Origin: Megasphaera massiliensis
Lineage (GTDB): Bacteria > Bacillota > Negativicutes > Veillonellales > Megasphaeraceae
Length of the DNA stretch: 64,000 nucleotides
Direction: 5' to 3'
Assembly (NCBI RefSeq): GCF_000455225.1
Contig: NZ_HF954537.1
Coordinates: 273,079 to 337,078 of the forward strand
Shown here piece by piece: positions 17,661 to 24,653 of the stretch; position 1 is the stretch's first letter, and every line of letters begins with the position of its first letter. The translations under genes and the position numbers were made by a program. Below the pieces are notes generated by a model. The model saw only the letters and a program-made list of their open reading frames with translations, did no database searches and was not told the origin of the DNA.

Positions 17661-18791
17661 TTGACTGTGCTTTGGGGACTTCTGTTCGGCGGGCTGTTTT
17701 TGCTGTGTCTCGCCGGGATATACTTTCTGATCTACAGTGTACATAAACTTCGATTCGTATCAGCCCTGTCCCGTGGGAACAAGGCCGTAGGCTGGCTGAT
17801 CAGCACGGCTGTGATTTTGGTGCCCTCGGCCCTCCTTTGGGAAGTCTGGGGTTATATGAATACCGTCATTGTGCTGCTGCACCTGGCCGTGTTCTGGGGC
17901 GTTGCGGCCCTGATTCAATGGGGTCTTCAAAAACGTCGAAAGAAATCCTTTCAGGGACATTATGCGGGCCCGGCTGCCGTCCTTGTTACCGTCCTTTATC
18001 TGGCAGTCGGCTTTGTCCAGGCCAATCATGTCTGGCAGACGGACTACACCGTGACCACGACAAAACCTGTCGGATCCCTCCGCGTGGCACTGCTGGCCGA
18101 TTCTCATGTGGGAACGACCTTTGACGGCGAAGGGCTGGTAGCGCATATCGCTCGGATTCAAGAACAGAAACCGGATGTCGTTGTCATTGCCGGTGACTTC
18201 GTAGATGAGGGGACCCGTAAGGAAGACATGATTGCTGCCAGCCGTGCGTTGGGCCAAATTGATGTACCCTACGGTGTTTATTACGTCTTTGGTAACCATG
18301 ACAAGGGACGCTACGCCAAAGGGCAGCGCGGATACGACGGCGATGACCTCATTGCCGAACTGCAAAAGAACGGCGTGACCGTATTGCAGGACCAAAGCGT
18401 CTTGATCGACGACCGCTTTTATCTGGTCGGGCGGCAGGATGCGTCCGAGGAAAAAGATTTCGGCGGCGGTCGTGCTGCTATTTCCGATTTGACAAAGAAC
18501 CTGGACAAAGATAAATATACCATCGTCCTCGACCATCAGCCCAGTGACTATGAGGCCGAGGCCGCAGCCGGCGTAGACCTAGTGCTGTCCGGCCATACCC
18601 ACGGCGGACAACTGATCCCCATGGGGCAGCTCATGCGCTGGTTCCATATCGGAGGAGAGGATAATGTCTATGGCTTTGAGCAGCGAGGAAACACGAATTT
18701 TATCGTGACCTCCGGCATTTCCGATTGGGCCATCCAATTCAAGACCGGAACCCGGTCAGAATATGTGATCATCGACATTCAAGGAAAATGA
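17661..18791 (+). CDS. Membrane-anchored metallophosphoesterase (YkuE/YaeI-like)
   Basis: 376 aa. Four hydrophobic segments occupy roughly residues 3-26, 43-62, 67-86 and 103-121, followed by a calcineurin-type phosphoesterase domain: VALLADSHVG, then VVVIAGDFVDEG, YVFGNHD, and LSGHTHGGQLIP, supplying the two-metal site. Relatives include UDP-sugar or lipid A pathway pyrophosphatases and YkuE-like enzymes; the substrate here is unknown. The start is a TTG with AAGGAG (17649-17654) 6 bp upstream; GTG 17667 is the alternative. Confidence 0.88.
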   Translation: MTVLWGLLFGGLFLLCLAGIYFLIYSVHKLRFVSALSRGNKAVGWLISTAVILVPSALLWEVWGYMNTVIVLLHLAVFWGVAALIQWGLQKRRKKSFQGHYAGPAAVLVTVLYLAVGFVQANHVWQTDYTVTTTKPVGSLRVALLADSHVGTTFDGEGLVAHIARIQEQKPDVVVIAGDFVDEGTRKEDMIAASRALGQIDVPYGVYYVFGNHDKGRYAKGQRGYDGDDLIAELQKNGVTVLQDQSVLIDDRFYLVGRQDASEEKDFGGGRAAISDLTKNLDKDKYTIVLDHQPSDYEAEAAAGVDLVLSGHTHGGQLIPMGQLMRWFHIGGEDNVYGFEQRGNTNFIVTSGISDWAIQFKTGTRSEYVIIDIQGK

Positions 18792-18865
18792 TGTAAAAGA
18801 GAACAATACATCGACCCGATTACGGGCAGTAAGACATATAGACAAAACAAGAGCCCCGTGTTGAT

Positions 18866-18922
18866 GTGATCCCAAAAAGTTAGACCTACCACCGTAACAG
18901 CAATGTTGCGGTGGTAGGTCTA
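18866..18922 (+). repeat. Possible IS3/IS150-type end with a long hairpin
   Basis: TGTGATCCCAAAAAGTTAG (18865-18883) resembles the terminal repeat of IS150-group insertion sequences (typically TGACCCCAAAAAGTT). It runs into a hairpin whose 19-bp arms (18881-18899 and 18904-18922, one G-T pair) flank a GCAA tetraloop. No transposase gene is present, so this would be a remnant. The insertion-sequence assignment rests on motif similarity only; a simple terminator for the phosphoesterase gene is an alternative, although no T-run follows. Confidence 0.4.
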
Positions 18923-19010
18923 TCTAGCAGAATGGCGAAGTCGGTATTCTACCGGCTGCACAGGTGGTTATGATGTATCAATAATGTTCTATATTTATTA
19001 TTAATATTTT

Positions 19011-19048
19011 TTCATTAATGAACATAGCATGGATTTTTATAGTATACT
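19011..19048 (+). promoter_or_regulatory. Candidate promoter and palindrome before the Cys-rich cluster
   Basis: TATACT (19043-19048) is a good -10, with a weak -35 (TGAACA, 19019-19024) 18 bp upstream. The -35 overlaps the palindrome TTCATTAATGAA (19011-19022) in a very A+T-rich stretch, a possible operator. Confidence 0.4.
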
Positions 19049-19076
19049 TAAGGTAATTCAAAAGGAGATGTTGCCT

Positions 19077-19270
19077 ATGCCGGGAGAAATGTAACCGGTC
19101 CCTTTATGTGTGGCTGTACGCCACCGGATTATAAGTACTGCCCGACTTGTGTATTTGCAGAAGGGAAGCCTTTGTTGAGTACTTGCATGATGTATCCGGG
19201 AGGGATGATGCTCAAGCCGAATCATGTGTATAACGGTAAGCCTTGCGAATGGTATCAGAAGATAGAATGA
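19077..19270 (+). pseudogene. Cys-rich micro-protein, copy 1 (frameshifted)
   Basis: This is the first of three tandem paralogues. The start ATGCCGGGA at 19077 has AAAGGAG upstream like its siblings, but relative to copies 2 and 3 there is a 2-bp insertion (GA) directly after it, and the frame ends at TAA after five codons. The conserved body continues in another frame from ATG 19106 as MCGCTPPDYKYCPTC, then FAEGKPLLSTC, ending at 19270; that internal ATG has no ribosome site. All six cysteines are retained, so inactivation may be recent. The middle part (GGMMLKPNHVYNGK) differs from copy 2. Confidence 0.7.
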
Positions 19271-19322
19271 AAGCATTTGCCATGAATAGAGCGTATTCTG
19301 ACGTTAGACGTAGTGCTTTCGC

Positions 19323-19351
19323 TTTTGGAGACCGTTCAGAGTGGCTATACT
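19323..19351 (+). promoter_or_regulatory. Possible promoter for copies 2 and 3
   Basis: TTTTGG (19323-19328), 17 bp, TATACT (19346-19351). It lies in a ~107-bp segment that is present between copies 1 and 2 but absent between copies 2 and 3. The -35 is poor. Confidence 0.3.
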
Positions 19352-19402
19352 GCCTTTGTTTTGTGAACGGGACGGGCTTATGGACAGAAAGGAGTGGTGC
19401 CT

Positions 19403-19591
19403 ATGCCGGGAAATGTGACGGGACCTTTTATGTGCGGCTGTACGCCACCGGATTATAAGTACTGCCCGACTTGTGTATTTGCAGAAGGTAAGCCTTTGTT
19501 GAGCACTTGCATGATGTATCCGGGTACGTCTATAAAGTCGAAAGTAGTGGACGAAGGCGGGCCCTGCGAATGGTACATGAAGATAGACTAG
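19403..19591 (+). CDS. Small six-cysteine protein, copy 2, function unknown
   Basis: 62 aa. It begins MPGNVTGPFMCGCTPPDYKY and continues CPTC, GKPLLSTC, and a C-terminal GGPCEWYMKID. Six cysteines (CGC, CPTC, STC, GPC) in a protein this small suggest metal binding or disulfide cross-linking; there is no signal peptide or membrane segment. AAAGGAG (19388-19394) lies 8 bp before the ATG. The tandem arrangement, strong ribosome site and conservation of all cysteines between copies support a real gene. I do not recognise the family. Confidence 0.75.
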   Translation: MPGNVTGPFMCGCTPPDYKYCPTCVFAEGKPLLSTCMMYPGTSIKSKVVDEGGPCEWYMKID

Positions 19592-19621
19592 AAGAATTTA
19601 TCATGAATGGAGATGCTGCTT

Positions 19622-19810
19622 ATGCCGGGAAATGTGACCGGACCCTTTATGTGCGGCTGTACGCAGCCGGATTATAAGTACTGTCCTACCTGTTTGCTTT
19701 CAGAAGGGAAGCCATTGATTAGTACTTGCATCATCTACCCAGATCCTTATGGGAAGCCAAAAGAGGTTGATGAAGGCGGACCCTGCCAATGGTATATGAA
19801 AATAGAATAA
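19622..19810 (+). CDS. Small six-cysteine protein, copy 3, function unknown
   Basis: 62 aa paralogue of copy 2, placed 219 bp downstream start to start. The N-terminal half is nearly identical (MPGNVTGPFMCGCTQPDYKY, then CPTC); the linker between the fifth and sixth cysteines differs (IIYPDPYGKPKEVDEGG), and the end is PCQWYMKIE. The spacer before it repeats the spacer before copy 2 (CATGAATGGAG-like). Ribosome site GGAG is 9 bp upstream. The pattern of constant cysteines with a variable linker suggests a conserved fold with divergent surface. Function unknown. Confidence 0.75.
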   Translation: MPGNVTGPFMCGCTQPDYKYCPTCLLSEGKPLISTCIIYPDPYGKPKEVDEGGPCQWYMKIE

Positions 19811-19967
19811 AGCACGCATAACATAAAACGCTTTCTTCATGCTGGAAATGCTGTCGTGAAAGGCGTTTTCTCAGAATGAAAAGGGCATTCGTTGTTTGTT
19901 GAATCGATAATAAGCTTATCCCGAATCGTGAGCGTGTTTTTCACGACGATTAAAATGAGGTGATGAT

Positions 19968-20222
19968 ATGTCGTTAGATCGTGTAAATGCATATGTAAAA
20001 GAAATAGGATTTGATGTAGCTGAAAAAACAGGGACGTGGAAGGACTATACGGTATACACGCCTCTCTTTGAAAACAAGCATGGAAAGCGAATACCAACCG
20101 GATTACCTGTCTTGGTATTGGAGAAGAAGGGAATTTTAAAAGAAGTAACGGGACGAAAAGTTTTTCTGATTTGTGATGAAATTTTTCGTCAGGCTAAGCA
20201 GCCTAAAAAGCGTTATGCATAA
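19968..20222 (+). CDS. Hypothetical small basic protein
   Basis: 84 aa, no recognised domain. The start is well supported by GAGGTGAT (19957-19964) before the ATG. The sequence looks soluble, rich in Lys, with YTVYTPLFENKHGKRIPTG in the middle and a basic tail (AKQPKKRYA). Codon use is more A+T-rich than in the core genes, consistent with recent transfer. A terminator follows at 20288. It lies in the island-like region between the Cys-rich cluster and tRNA-Leu. No function can be assigned. Confidence 0.65.
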   Translation: MSLDRVNAYVKEIGFDVAEKTGTWKDYTVYTPLFENKHGKRIPTGLPVLVLEKKGILKEVTGRKVFLICDEIFRQAKQPKKRYA

Positions 20223-20287
20223 TTCTGATTAAAATGGGTCGATATATAATATGGTAATATAAAGGGTGGGTACCCGTCTTAGGATGC

Positions 20288-20309
20288 AGCAGATGGGTTC
20301 TGCTTTTTT
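20288..20309 (+). terminator. Rho-independent terminator
   Basis: AGCAGA (20288-20293) pairs with TCTGCT (20299-20304), followed by a T-run. It fits the end of the small gene at 19968. Confidence 0.65.
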
Positions 20310-20326
20310 GCGTAACCATGGGGCGA

Positions 20327-20499
20327 CAAAAAGTACAACCACGCTTAACCGGCGGGTTGTACTAGTAAAAAAATAAACCTTATAACAGCAATAATCCAGC
20401 TAGCAACCGCGATTATATTACTGATACAAGGTTTAGAGAAATAAGCTAACGGCTTCGCCCTTCTCGTGAAGGGTGGGCCTTCTGCTTAATATCAGTATA
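20327..20499 (-). ncRNA. Structured minus-strand element, type I toxin-antitoxin-like
   Basis: On the minus strand, TTGCTT (20518-20523) and TATACT (20494-20499) form a promoter with an 18-bp spacer, and a terminator hairpin (GTACAACC/GGTTGTAC with a T-run) ends near 20327. The ~160-nt transcript contains a hairpin (CCCTTC/GAAGGG) and a second long imperfect inverted repeat from AAACCTTATAACAGC to CTGATACAAGGTTT (about 20378-20434). One frame encodes a hydrophobic stretch, SNIIAVASWIIAVIRFIFLL, then a stop, but no ATG, GTG or TTG opens it. This resembles type I toxin loci of Firmicutes but is not a match I can name. Confidence 0.35.
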
Positions 20500-20593
20500 G
20501 CACATCTGATAAAATGAAAGCAACGAAATATATCAGTATAATAGCCTTAGTGATTTCAATAATAGCGTTTTTTAAAGTTGTGGGGGTATTTTG

Positions 20594-20791
20594 ATGAATC
20601 CATTAGATGAGGTTATGACGGCGGCAGAAGCGGCAGAAAGATGGGGAAAAGCTCCCATTACCATACAACAAGCCTGCTCTGGATACAAGAAAGCTCTTCC
20701 GCGATTTAATTCAAATGAAGCAAGGAAAGCAGGATGAATATGGCTTGTGACCCGTGACGGTATGGAACGACTGTACGGACCTGAACCGTAA
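20594..20791 (+). pseudogene. Small HTH (excisionase-like) protein with an in-frame TGA
   Basis: From ATG 20594 the product reads MNPLDEVMTAAEAAERWGK, then APITIQQACSGYKKALPRF, and stops at TGA 20735-20737 after 47 codons. The same frame continues as IWLVTRDGMERLYGPEP to TAA at 20789-20791. Together they match the layout of small helix-turn-helix proteins of mobile elements, whose ends commonly read WLVTREGMERVYG. A single substitution (for example GGA or AGA to TGA) explains the break. GGGGG precedes the start by 8 bp. Selenocysteine is unlikely in this family. Confidence 0.6.
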
Positions 20792-20796
20792 AGGGT

Positions 20797-20827
20797 AGCT
20801 CTTGTGGGCAGATCGTTCACAAGAGCT
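20797..20827 (+). terminator. Hairpin terminator after the HTH pseudogene
   Basis: AGCTCTTGTG (20797-20806) and CACAAGAGCT (20818-20827) are perfect arms; the T-tail is weak (ATTCATTT). Confidence 0.6.
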
Positions 20828-20985
20828 ATTCATTTCAAAGTATACTTTTTGTTCGTCATGAATAGACTCTATTATCTTATATATGATTGTATATATAAGA
20901 TATAAAAACTAAATGAGTTAAACTGATTTAGCCATATTTAGCTGTGAGGATTGTGTGAGGATTTTGCCTATTTTTGCGTTCGAAC
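20828..20985 (+). other. A+T-rich tail of the island with a direct repeat
   Basis: No gene seen. It contains TATATATAAGATA-type sequence and a direct repeat TGTGAGGATT (20943-20952 and 20954-20963, 11-bp period), lying just beyond the 3' end of tRNA-Leu. Such a position is common for attachment-site remnants; this is inference. Confidence 0.35.
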
Positions 20986-21021
20986 AAAAAAAGACAACCA
21001 CGCTAAAGCCGCATGGTTGTC
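20986..21021 (-). terminator. Terminator of tRNA-Leu
   Basis: On the minus strand GACAACCA pairs with TGGTTGTC, followed by seven T residues (20992-20986). It shares the core ACAACCACGCT with the hairpin at 20332-20363. Confidence 0.8.
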
Positions 21022-21025
21022 CTAT

Positions 21026-21109
21026 TGGTGCGAGTGAAGGGACTTGAACCCTTACGTCGTAAGACGCCAGATCCTAAGTCTGGTGCGTCTGCCATTCCGC
21101 CACACTCGC
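21026..21109 (-). tRNA. tRNA-Leu (anticodon UAG)
   Basis: The minus strand gives an 84-nt tRNA beginning GCGAGTGTGGCGGAATGGCA and ending in a T-arm GGGTTCAAGTCCC, the acceptor complement CACTCGC, and an encoded CCA at 21026-21028. The anticodon loop CTTAGGA contains TAG, reading CUA (and CUN by wobble) leucine codons. The long variable arm (TTACGACGTAAG region) is the type II arm of leucine tRNAs. A minus-strand promoter (TTGACC, 18 bp, TAAAAT; plus-strand positions 21146-21151 and 21122-21127) precedes it and a terminator follows. Confidence 0.96.
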
Positions 21110-21121
21110 AAGTACCCGTCC

Positions 21122-21151
21122 ATTTTATCACGTTTTTTGGCTGTCGGTCAA
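21122..21151 (-). promoter_or_regulatory. Promoter of tRNA-Leu
   Basis: Minus strand TTGACC (plus 21146-21151), 18 bp, TAAAAT (plus 21122-21127), about 12 bp upstream of the mature tRNA 5' end. Confidence 0.65.
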
Positions 21152-21210
21152 CTGGAAATTGTCTCTTCCGGAGATATTCGTGCAAAAATTCACAATATTT
21201 GAAAAACCTA

Positions 21211-21239
21211 TTGTCAAGGCCTTCCCAGTGTGCTATACT
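21211..21239 (+). promoter_or_regulatory. Promoter of the ECF S-component gene
   Basis: TTGTCA (21211-21216), 17 bp, TATACT (21234-21239). The start would be near 21246, leaving a leader of about 125 nt that is G+C-rich and may be structured. Confidence 0.65.
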
Positions 21240-21372
21240 ACGCATGACACAAAGGCAGGTCCTTCTTTAACGTCGGATGGGTACCGGAATCGGACTGATA
21301 CTGGCGGAGGCCGGCCGTGTTTTTATATGCGCGACTTGTATCTTGGAGAAAGAACGAGAACGGGGGAGTATC

Positions 21373-21987
21373 ATGGTACATCAAAAGGCACCGGGCCAGC
21401 AGACATTTCTGTCGATTCGTCAGCTGACCATTGCCGCTTTTTTATCGGCTATTACGATTTTTTTGGGAATTACCGGGTACGGATTCATTCCGCTGGTCAT
21501 CATGAATGCGACGATTCTTCATATTCCTACGATTATCGGCAGTCTGTCGGCAGGCCGCAAGGTCGGGATGATCGTCGGTTTTATGTTTGGGATTTTTTCC
21601 TTTATCCGTTCCTTGCAGGCACCGAGTGCGCTGCTCTTGTTTGCCGTGCAGTACAACGTCATTGCCGACGCCTTTATTTGTATTGTACCGCGAATTCTTA
21701 TCGGCCTCATTGCTTATGAATTGTACCGTCATTTGAAGACGCGCGAAGTGGTGCGCGTAGCTGTGACGGCTGTCGTGACGACGGTGATTCATACGGTTCT
21801 CTTCCTGGGTTCCTTTACGGCCCTCGTCGGTGTTCCTTATGCCGAAGCCCAAGGGATTCCCTTCATGAACGTCATTAACATCATGCTCGGCATTACGGCT
21901 GTCAACGGAATTCCCGAAGCCGTCGTTTCCGGCCTGATTGTTACGCCCATTGTCATGGCCCTCCAGCGTGCCGGGTTAAAGGCGTAG
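21373..21987 (+). CDS. ECF transporter S component, substrate unknown
   Basis: 204 aa integral membrane protein with about six hydrophobic segments. The N-terminal region (LSIRQLTIAAFLSAITIFLG, then ATILHIPTIIGSLSAGRKVG) matches the ECF_trnsprt group of vitamin-binding S components. Such proteins bind one vitamin or metabolite and share a common EcfA/A'/T energy module, which is not in this window. ATG 21373 is chosen because GGGGGAG precedes it and the S-component fold begins soon after; a longer reading frame upstream overlaps the leader. Substrate candidates in this group include pantothenate, folate and others; none can be chosen from sequence. Confidence 0.85.
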   Translation: MVHQKAPGQQTFLSIRQLTIAAFLSAITIFLGITGYGFIPLVIMNATILHIPTIIGSLSAGRKVGMIVGFMFGIFSFIRSLQAPSALLLFAVQYNVIADAFICIVPRILIGLIAYELYRHLKTREVVRVAVTAVVTTVIHTVLFLGSFTALVGVPYAEAQGIPFMNVINIMLGITAVNGIPEAVVSGLIVTPIVMALQRAGLKA

Positions 21988-22015
21988 TAACAGCAAAATA
22001 TAAGGGTTATGAATC

Positions 22016-22053
22016 AAACGGGGCTGTCCCCCAAAGGGCGGTCCCGTTTCTCT
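22016..22053 (+). terminator. Rho-independent terminator
   Basis: AAACGGGGCTGTCC pairs with GGGCGGTCCCGTTT (several G-T pairs) around a short loop, followed by a T-rich tail. It ends the S-component transcript. Confidence 0.7.
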
Positions 22054-22164
22054 ATTCTATGGAAATTTGCTAATGCGAAAGTTTGCGCTATGTGGTAAAA
22101 TAAGCAATGAATGGCTGTTTACGTATGACAGCATATATGAAAGGAATAGAAGGGATTATTTGTT

Positions 22165-23205
22165 ATGGCTTCGATTTTTTCTCCATTAACTAAAAATATA
22201 GGCATCGATTTAGGGACGTCTACGGTTCAGGTCTATGTGGAAGGCCGGGGCGTCGTCTTGTCTGAGCCGTCGGTCATGGCAACGGACGAGCGAAACAGCA
22301 AGATGATTGCCGTCGGAAGGTCGGCAGAGGACCTCTTGTCTCGGTCGCCGGAGACGGTTAAGCTCCATCGGCCGCTCGTACACGGCGTCATTGCCGATTA
22401 CAGTGTAACGCGGACGATGCTGGGCTATATCCTCAGTAAGTGTGTCCGCAGCGTTCAGCGTCTGCGCATTATGATCGGCGTGCCGTCGGCGGCTTCAAAC
22501 GTCGAAAAAAGAGCCGTCATGGAAGCGGTGTATCAGGCCGGTGCCAAAGAAGCCTTCGTCATTGAAACGGCGGCAGCAGCGGCGCTTGGCGTCAATTTGC
22601 CGGTCTATGATCCGGTTGGCAATATGGTCATCGATATCGGCGGCGGTACGACCAATGTGGCCATGCTGTCTCTCGGCGGCATCGTCGTCTCCAAGTCACT
22701 TCACTTGGGAAGCCTTGATTTCAATGCGGCTATCCGTGACTATCTTCGCTATCAGTATGACGTCGTCACTGATGATACGACCATTGAAGAGATGAAGGTC
22801 ACCAACGGTTCGGCCGTCCTGCCCCTTGAAGATAGGGGCTATTATTTCCTGGCCCGCGGTCTCGACGACGGGCTTCAGCGTGAAGTGGCCGTCAAGTCGA
22901 GTGAACTCTATCATGTCATCGGCAAGCCTTTAGTGAAGATTCTCGACGTCGTCAAAGACGTCCTTCGCGAGACCCCGCCCGAGCTTGCTGCCGACATTAT
23001 GGAACACGGCATCGTCCTCACCGGCGGCGGCGCCAAGCTCAAAGGGATGGATCAGTTCTTTACGCAGGAATTGGGCGTTCCCGTCCTGATGGCAGCCGAT
23101 CCGGAACTGGCCGTTGCCAGGGGCACGGGGATTGCCATCAACGATCGTGATAAGTTATCGGCCCTCATTGAAGGGGCGCAGCGCATATATAGGAGGAGAT
23201 TTTAA
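22165..23205 (+). CDS. mreB: Rod shape-determining actin homologue MreB
   Basis: 346 aa. Membrane-associated actin-like ATPase that organises lateral cell-wall synthesis. The phosphate-binding motifs IGIDLGTSTVQVY (near residue 12) and VIDIGGGTTNVAMLSLGG, and the adenosine motif IVLTGGGAKLKGMD, are visible. It is first in the order mreB-mreC-mreD-mrdA-minD-rodA, so MreB rather than Mbl is the better name. mreC follows 2 bp after its stop. Confidence 0.95.
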   Translation: MASIFSPLTKNIGIDLGTSTVQVYVEGRGVVLSEPSVMATDERNSKMIAVGRSAEDLLSRSPETVKLHRPLVHGVIADYSVTRTMLGYILSKCVRSVQRLRIMIGVPSAASNVEKRAVMEAVYQAGAKEAFVIETAAAAALGVNLPVYDPVGNMVIDIGGGTTNVAMLSLGGIVVSKSLHLGSLDFNAAIRDYLRYQYDVVTDDTTIEEMKVTNGSAVLPLEDRGYYFLARGLDDGLQREVAVKSSELYHVIGKPLVKILDVVKDVLRETPPELAADIMEHGIVLTGGGAKLKGMDQFFTQELGVPVLMAADPELAVARGTGIAINDRDKLSALIEGAQRIYRRRF

Positions 23206-23207
23206 AA

Positions 23208-24128
23208 TTGTTTTCGTTCGGTAAAAGAAGCGTCGTCTTCGTACTCGTCTTATTCATCATCATTGCTGTCGTAGGCTGGGCTTGGCGCCAGCGCGATTCC
23301 CTGCCTTTTATTACGAAGCCTCTGATGACGATCATGTCGCCTTTTGAATATGGGGCCAGCAGCATCATGAATGTCCTCGCTTCCAATATTCACATCGTCG
23401 ACGTCAGTTTGAAGAACCGCATTGAATGGGAATCGCTGGAAAAAGAAAATGCCGACCTGAAAAGCCGGACCGTCGACTACGATGAAGTCGTCGCTGAAAA
23501 TGACCGCCTGCGGGCGCTCCTCGACTTTAAATCGAGCCATAACCAGTATCAACTGTTGGCAGGCTCGGTCATTTCCCGTGATTACGGTACTTGGACCAAT
23601 ACCATGATCATCGACGTCGGCAGCGGCGAAGGCGTTGAAAAGAATATGCCCGTCATTACGCCGGCCGGTGTCGTCGGCTTCATCAGTGACGTCTACCCCC
23701 ATTCGTCTCGGGTACAGCTCATGACCGACCCCCGGACCAGTATCGGGGCCATCGTTCAGCGGCCGGAATCGCGGGTATCGTCAGTCGTCCGCGGTAACGG
23801 CAATGTGCCGACGGAACCGCAGTTCGTCAATATCGCCAAAGATGCCGATATCCTTGAAGGGGATACCTTGGTCACGTCGGGCTTCGGCTCCATTTATCCG
23901 AAGGGACTCTATATCGGCACCATCGTATCGATCCATCAGAATGAAAATGATTTCGTAAAATATGCCGTCATTCGTCCCGGCGTCGATTTCTCGAAATTAG
24001 AAGAAGTCTTCGTCATCTTGAAATCGGCCGATACCGGCTCTTATGAAAAACCGGACGTCACGCCGAAACTCGTTCCGCAGACGAATCGCGACAAGGTGGA
24101 AGGCATTAAAGGAGCCGCTGCGTTATGA
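23208..24128 (+). CDS. mreC: Rod shape-determining protein MreC
   Basis: 306 aa. Single N-terminal membrane segment (about residues 8-26, VVFVLVLFIIIAVVGWAW), then a coiled coil (about 65-105, ESLEKENADLKSR) and the beta-rich periplasmic MreC core. It links the cytoplasmic MreB filament to PBP2 and RodA. The start is a TTG with AGGAGGAGAT 7 bp upstream, immediately after mreB; no ATG fits. It overlaps mreD by 4 bp (ATGA). Confidence 0.94.
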   Translation: MFSFGKRSVVFVLVLFIIIAVVGWAWRQRDSLPFITKPLMTIMSPFEYGASSIMNVLASNIHIVDVSLKNRIEWESLEKENADLKSRTVDYDEVVAENDRLRALLDFKSSHNQYQLLAGSVISRDYGTWTNTMIIDVGSGEGVEKNMPVITPAGVVGFISDVYPHSSRVQLMTDPRTSIGAIVQRPESRVSSVVRGNGNVPTEPQFVNIAKDADILEGDTLVTSGFGSIYPKGLYIGTIVSIHQNENDFVKYAVIRPGVDFSKLEEVFVILKSADTGSYEKPDVTPKLVPQTNRDKVEGIKGAAAL

Positions 24129-24634
24129 AGAAATTGAACTGCATCATCACAGCCTTCATCGTCTTTATCCTGCAGGCTGCGGTCTTGCCTTTTATCTTTA
24201 ACGGTGTAAGCCAGCCCAATCTGATTTTCGTCTTCGTCGTCCTCATGGGCCTCCATCACGGCCAGCGCGTCGGCATTGCAACGGCTCTCTTGGGCGGTTT
24301 TTGCCAGGACGTCATCATCGGCAATTTCTTTGGCCTGCACCTCTTGGTGTATCTCATTGTCACCCTTGTTTGCAGCTATCTCGGCCGCAACATCGATAAG
24401 GATCAGTGGATCTTGACCCTGCTCATCGTCCTCGGGGCGACGGAAGCCGGTCTCATCCTGACCTGCGGCTTCCTGTTTCTGGCCGGCCAGTACATCAATG
24501 TGGCGGCGTACTTATTGGAATTCAGTATACCCGTACTCGTTTATCACGGAATCTTGGCCTTGCCCGTTGACCATGTCGTTTGGCGCCTGCGCCGGTCCGA
24601 CACCTTTTATGGCTTTCCGGGTTATCGCTGGTAA
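24125..24634 (+). CDS. mreD: Rod shape-determining membrane protein MreD
   Basis: 169 aa polytopic protein with about five hydrophobic segments; contains the family-like stretch QPNLIFVFVVLMGLHHG near residue 35 and GFCQDVIIGNFFGLHLL. It is a partner of MreC in the elongasome. The ATG overlaps the mreC stop. Sequence similarity in this family is low, so the call rests partly on the mreC-mreD-mrdA order. Confidence 0.92.
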   Translation: MKKLNCIITAFIVFILQAAVLPFIFNGVSQPNLIFVFVVLMGLHHGQRVGIATALLGGFCQDVIIGNFFGLHLLVYLIVTLVCSYLGRNIDKDQWILTLLIVLGATEAGLILTCGFLFLAGQYINVAAYLLEFSIPVLVYHGILALPVDHVVWRLRRSDTFYGFPGYRW

Positions 24635-24653
24635 CTAAAGGAGACACAGATAC

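Noticed and set aside
19011-19810. Repeated small units as a CRISPR array
   Set aside because: The repeats are ~190 bp, coding, and separated by spacers that are themselves similar; no short direct-repeat pattern or cas genes are present.
19968-20222. Small protein after the Cys-rich cluster as a fourth family member
   Set aside because: It contains one cysteine and no similarity to the CGC/CPTC pattern.
20735-20737. In-frame TGA in the HTH gene as a possible selenocysteine codon
   Set aside because: No SECIS-like hairpin was seen after the codon, and small HTH proteins are not known selenoproteins; a nonsense mutation is simpler.
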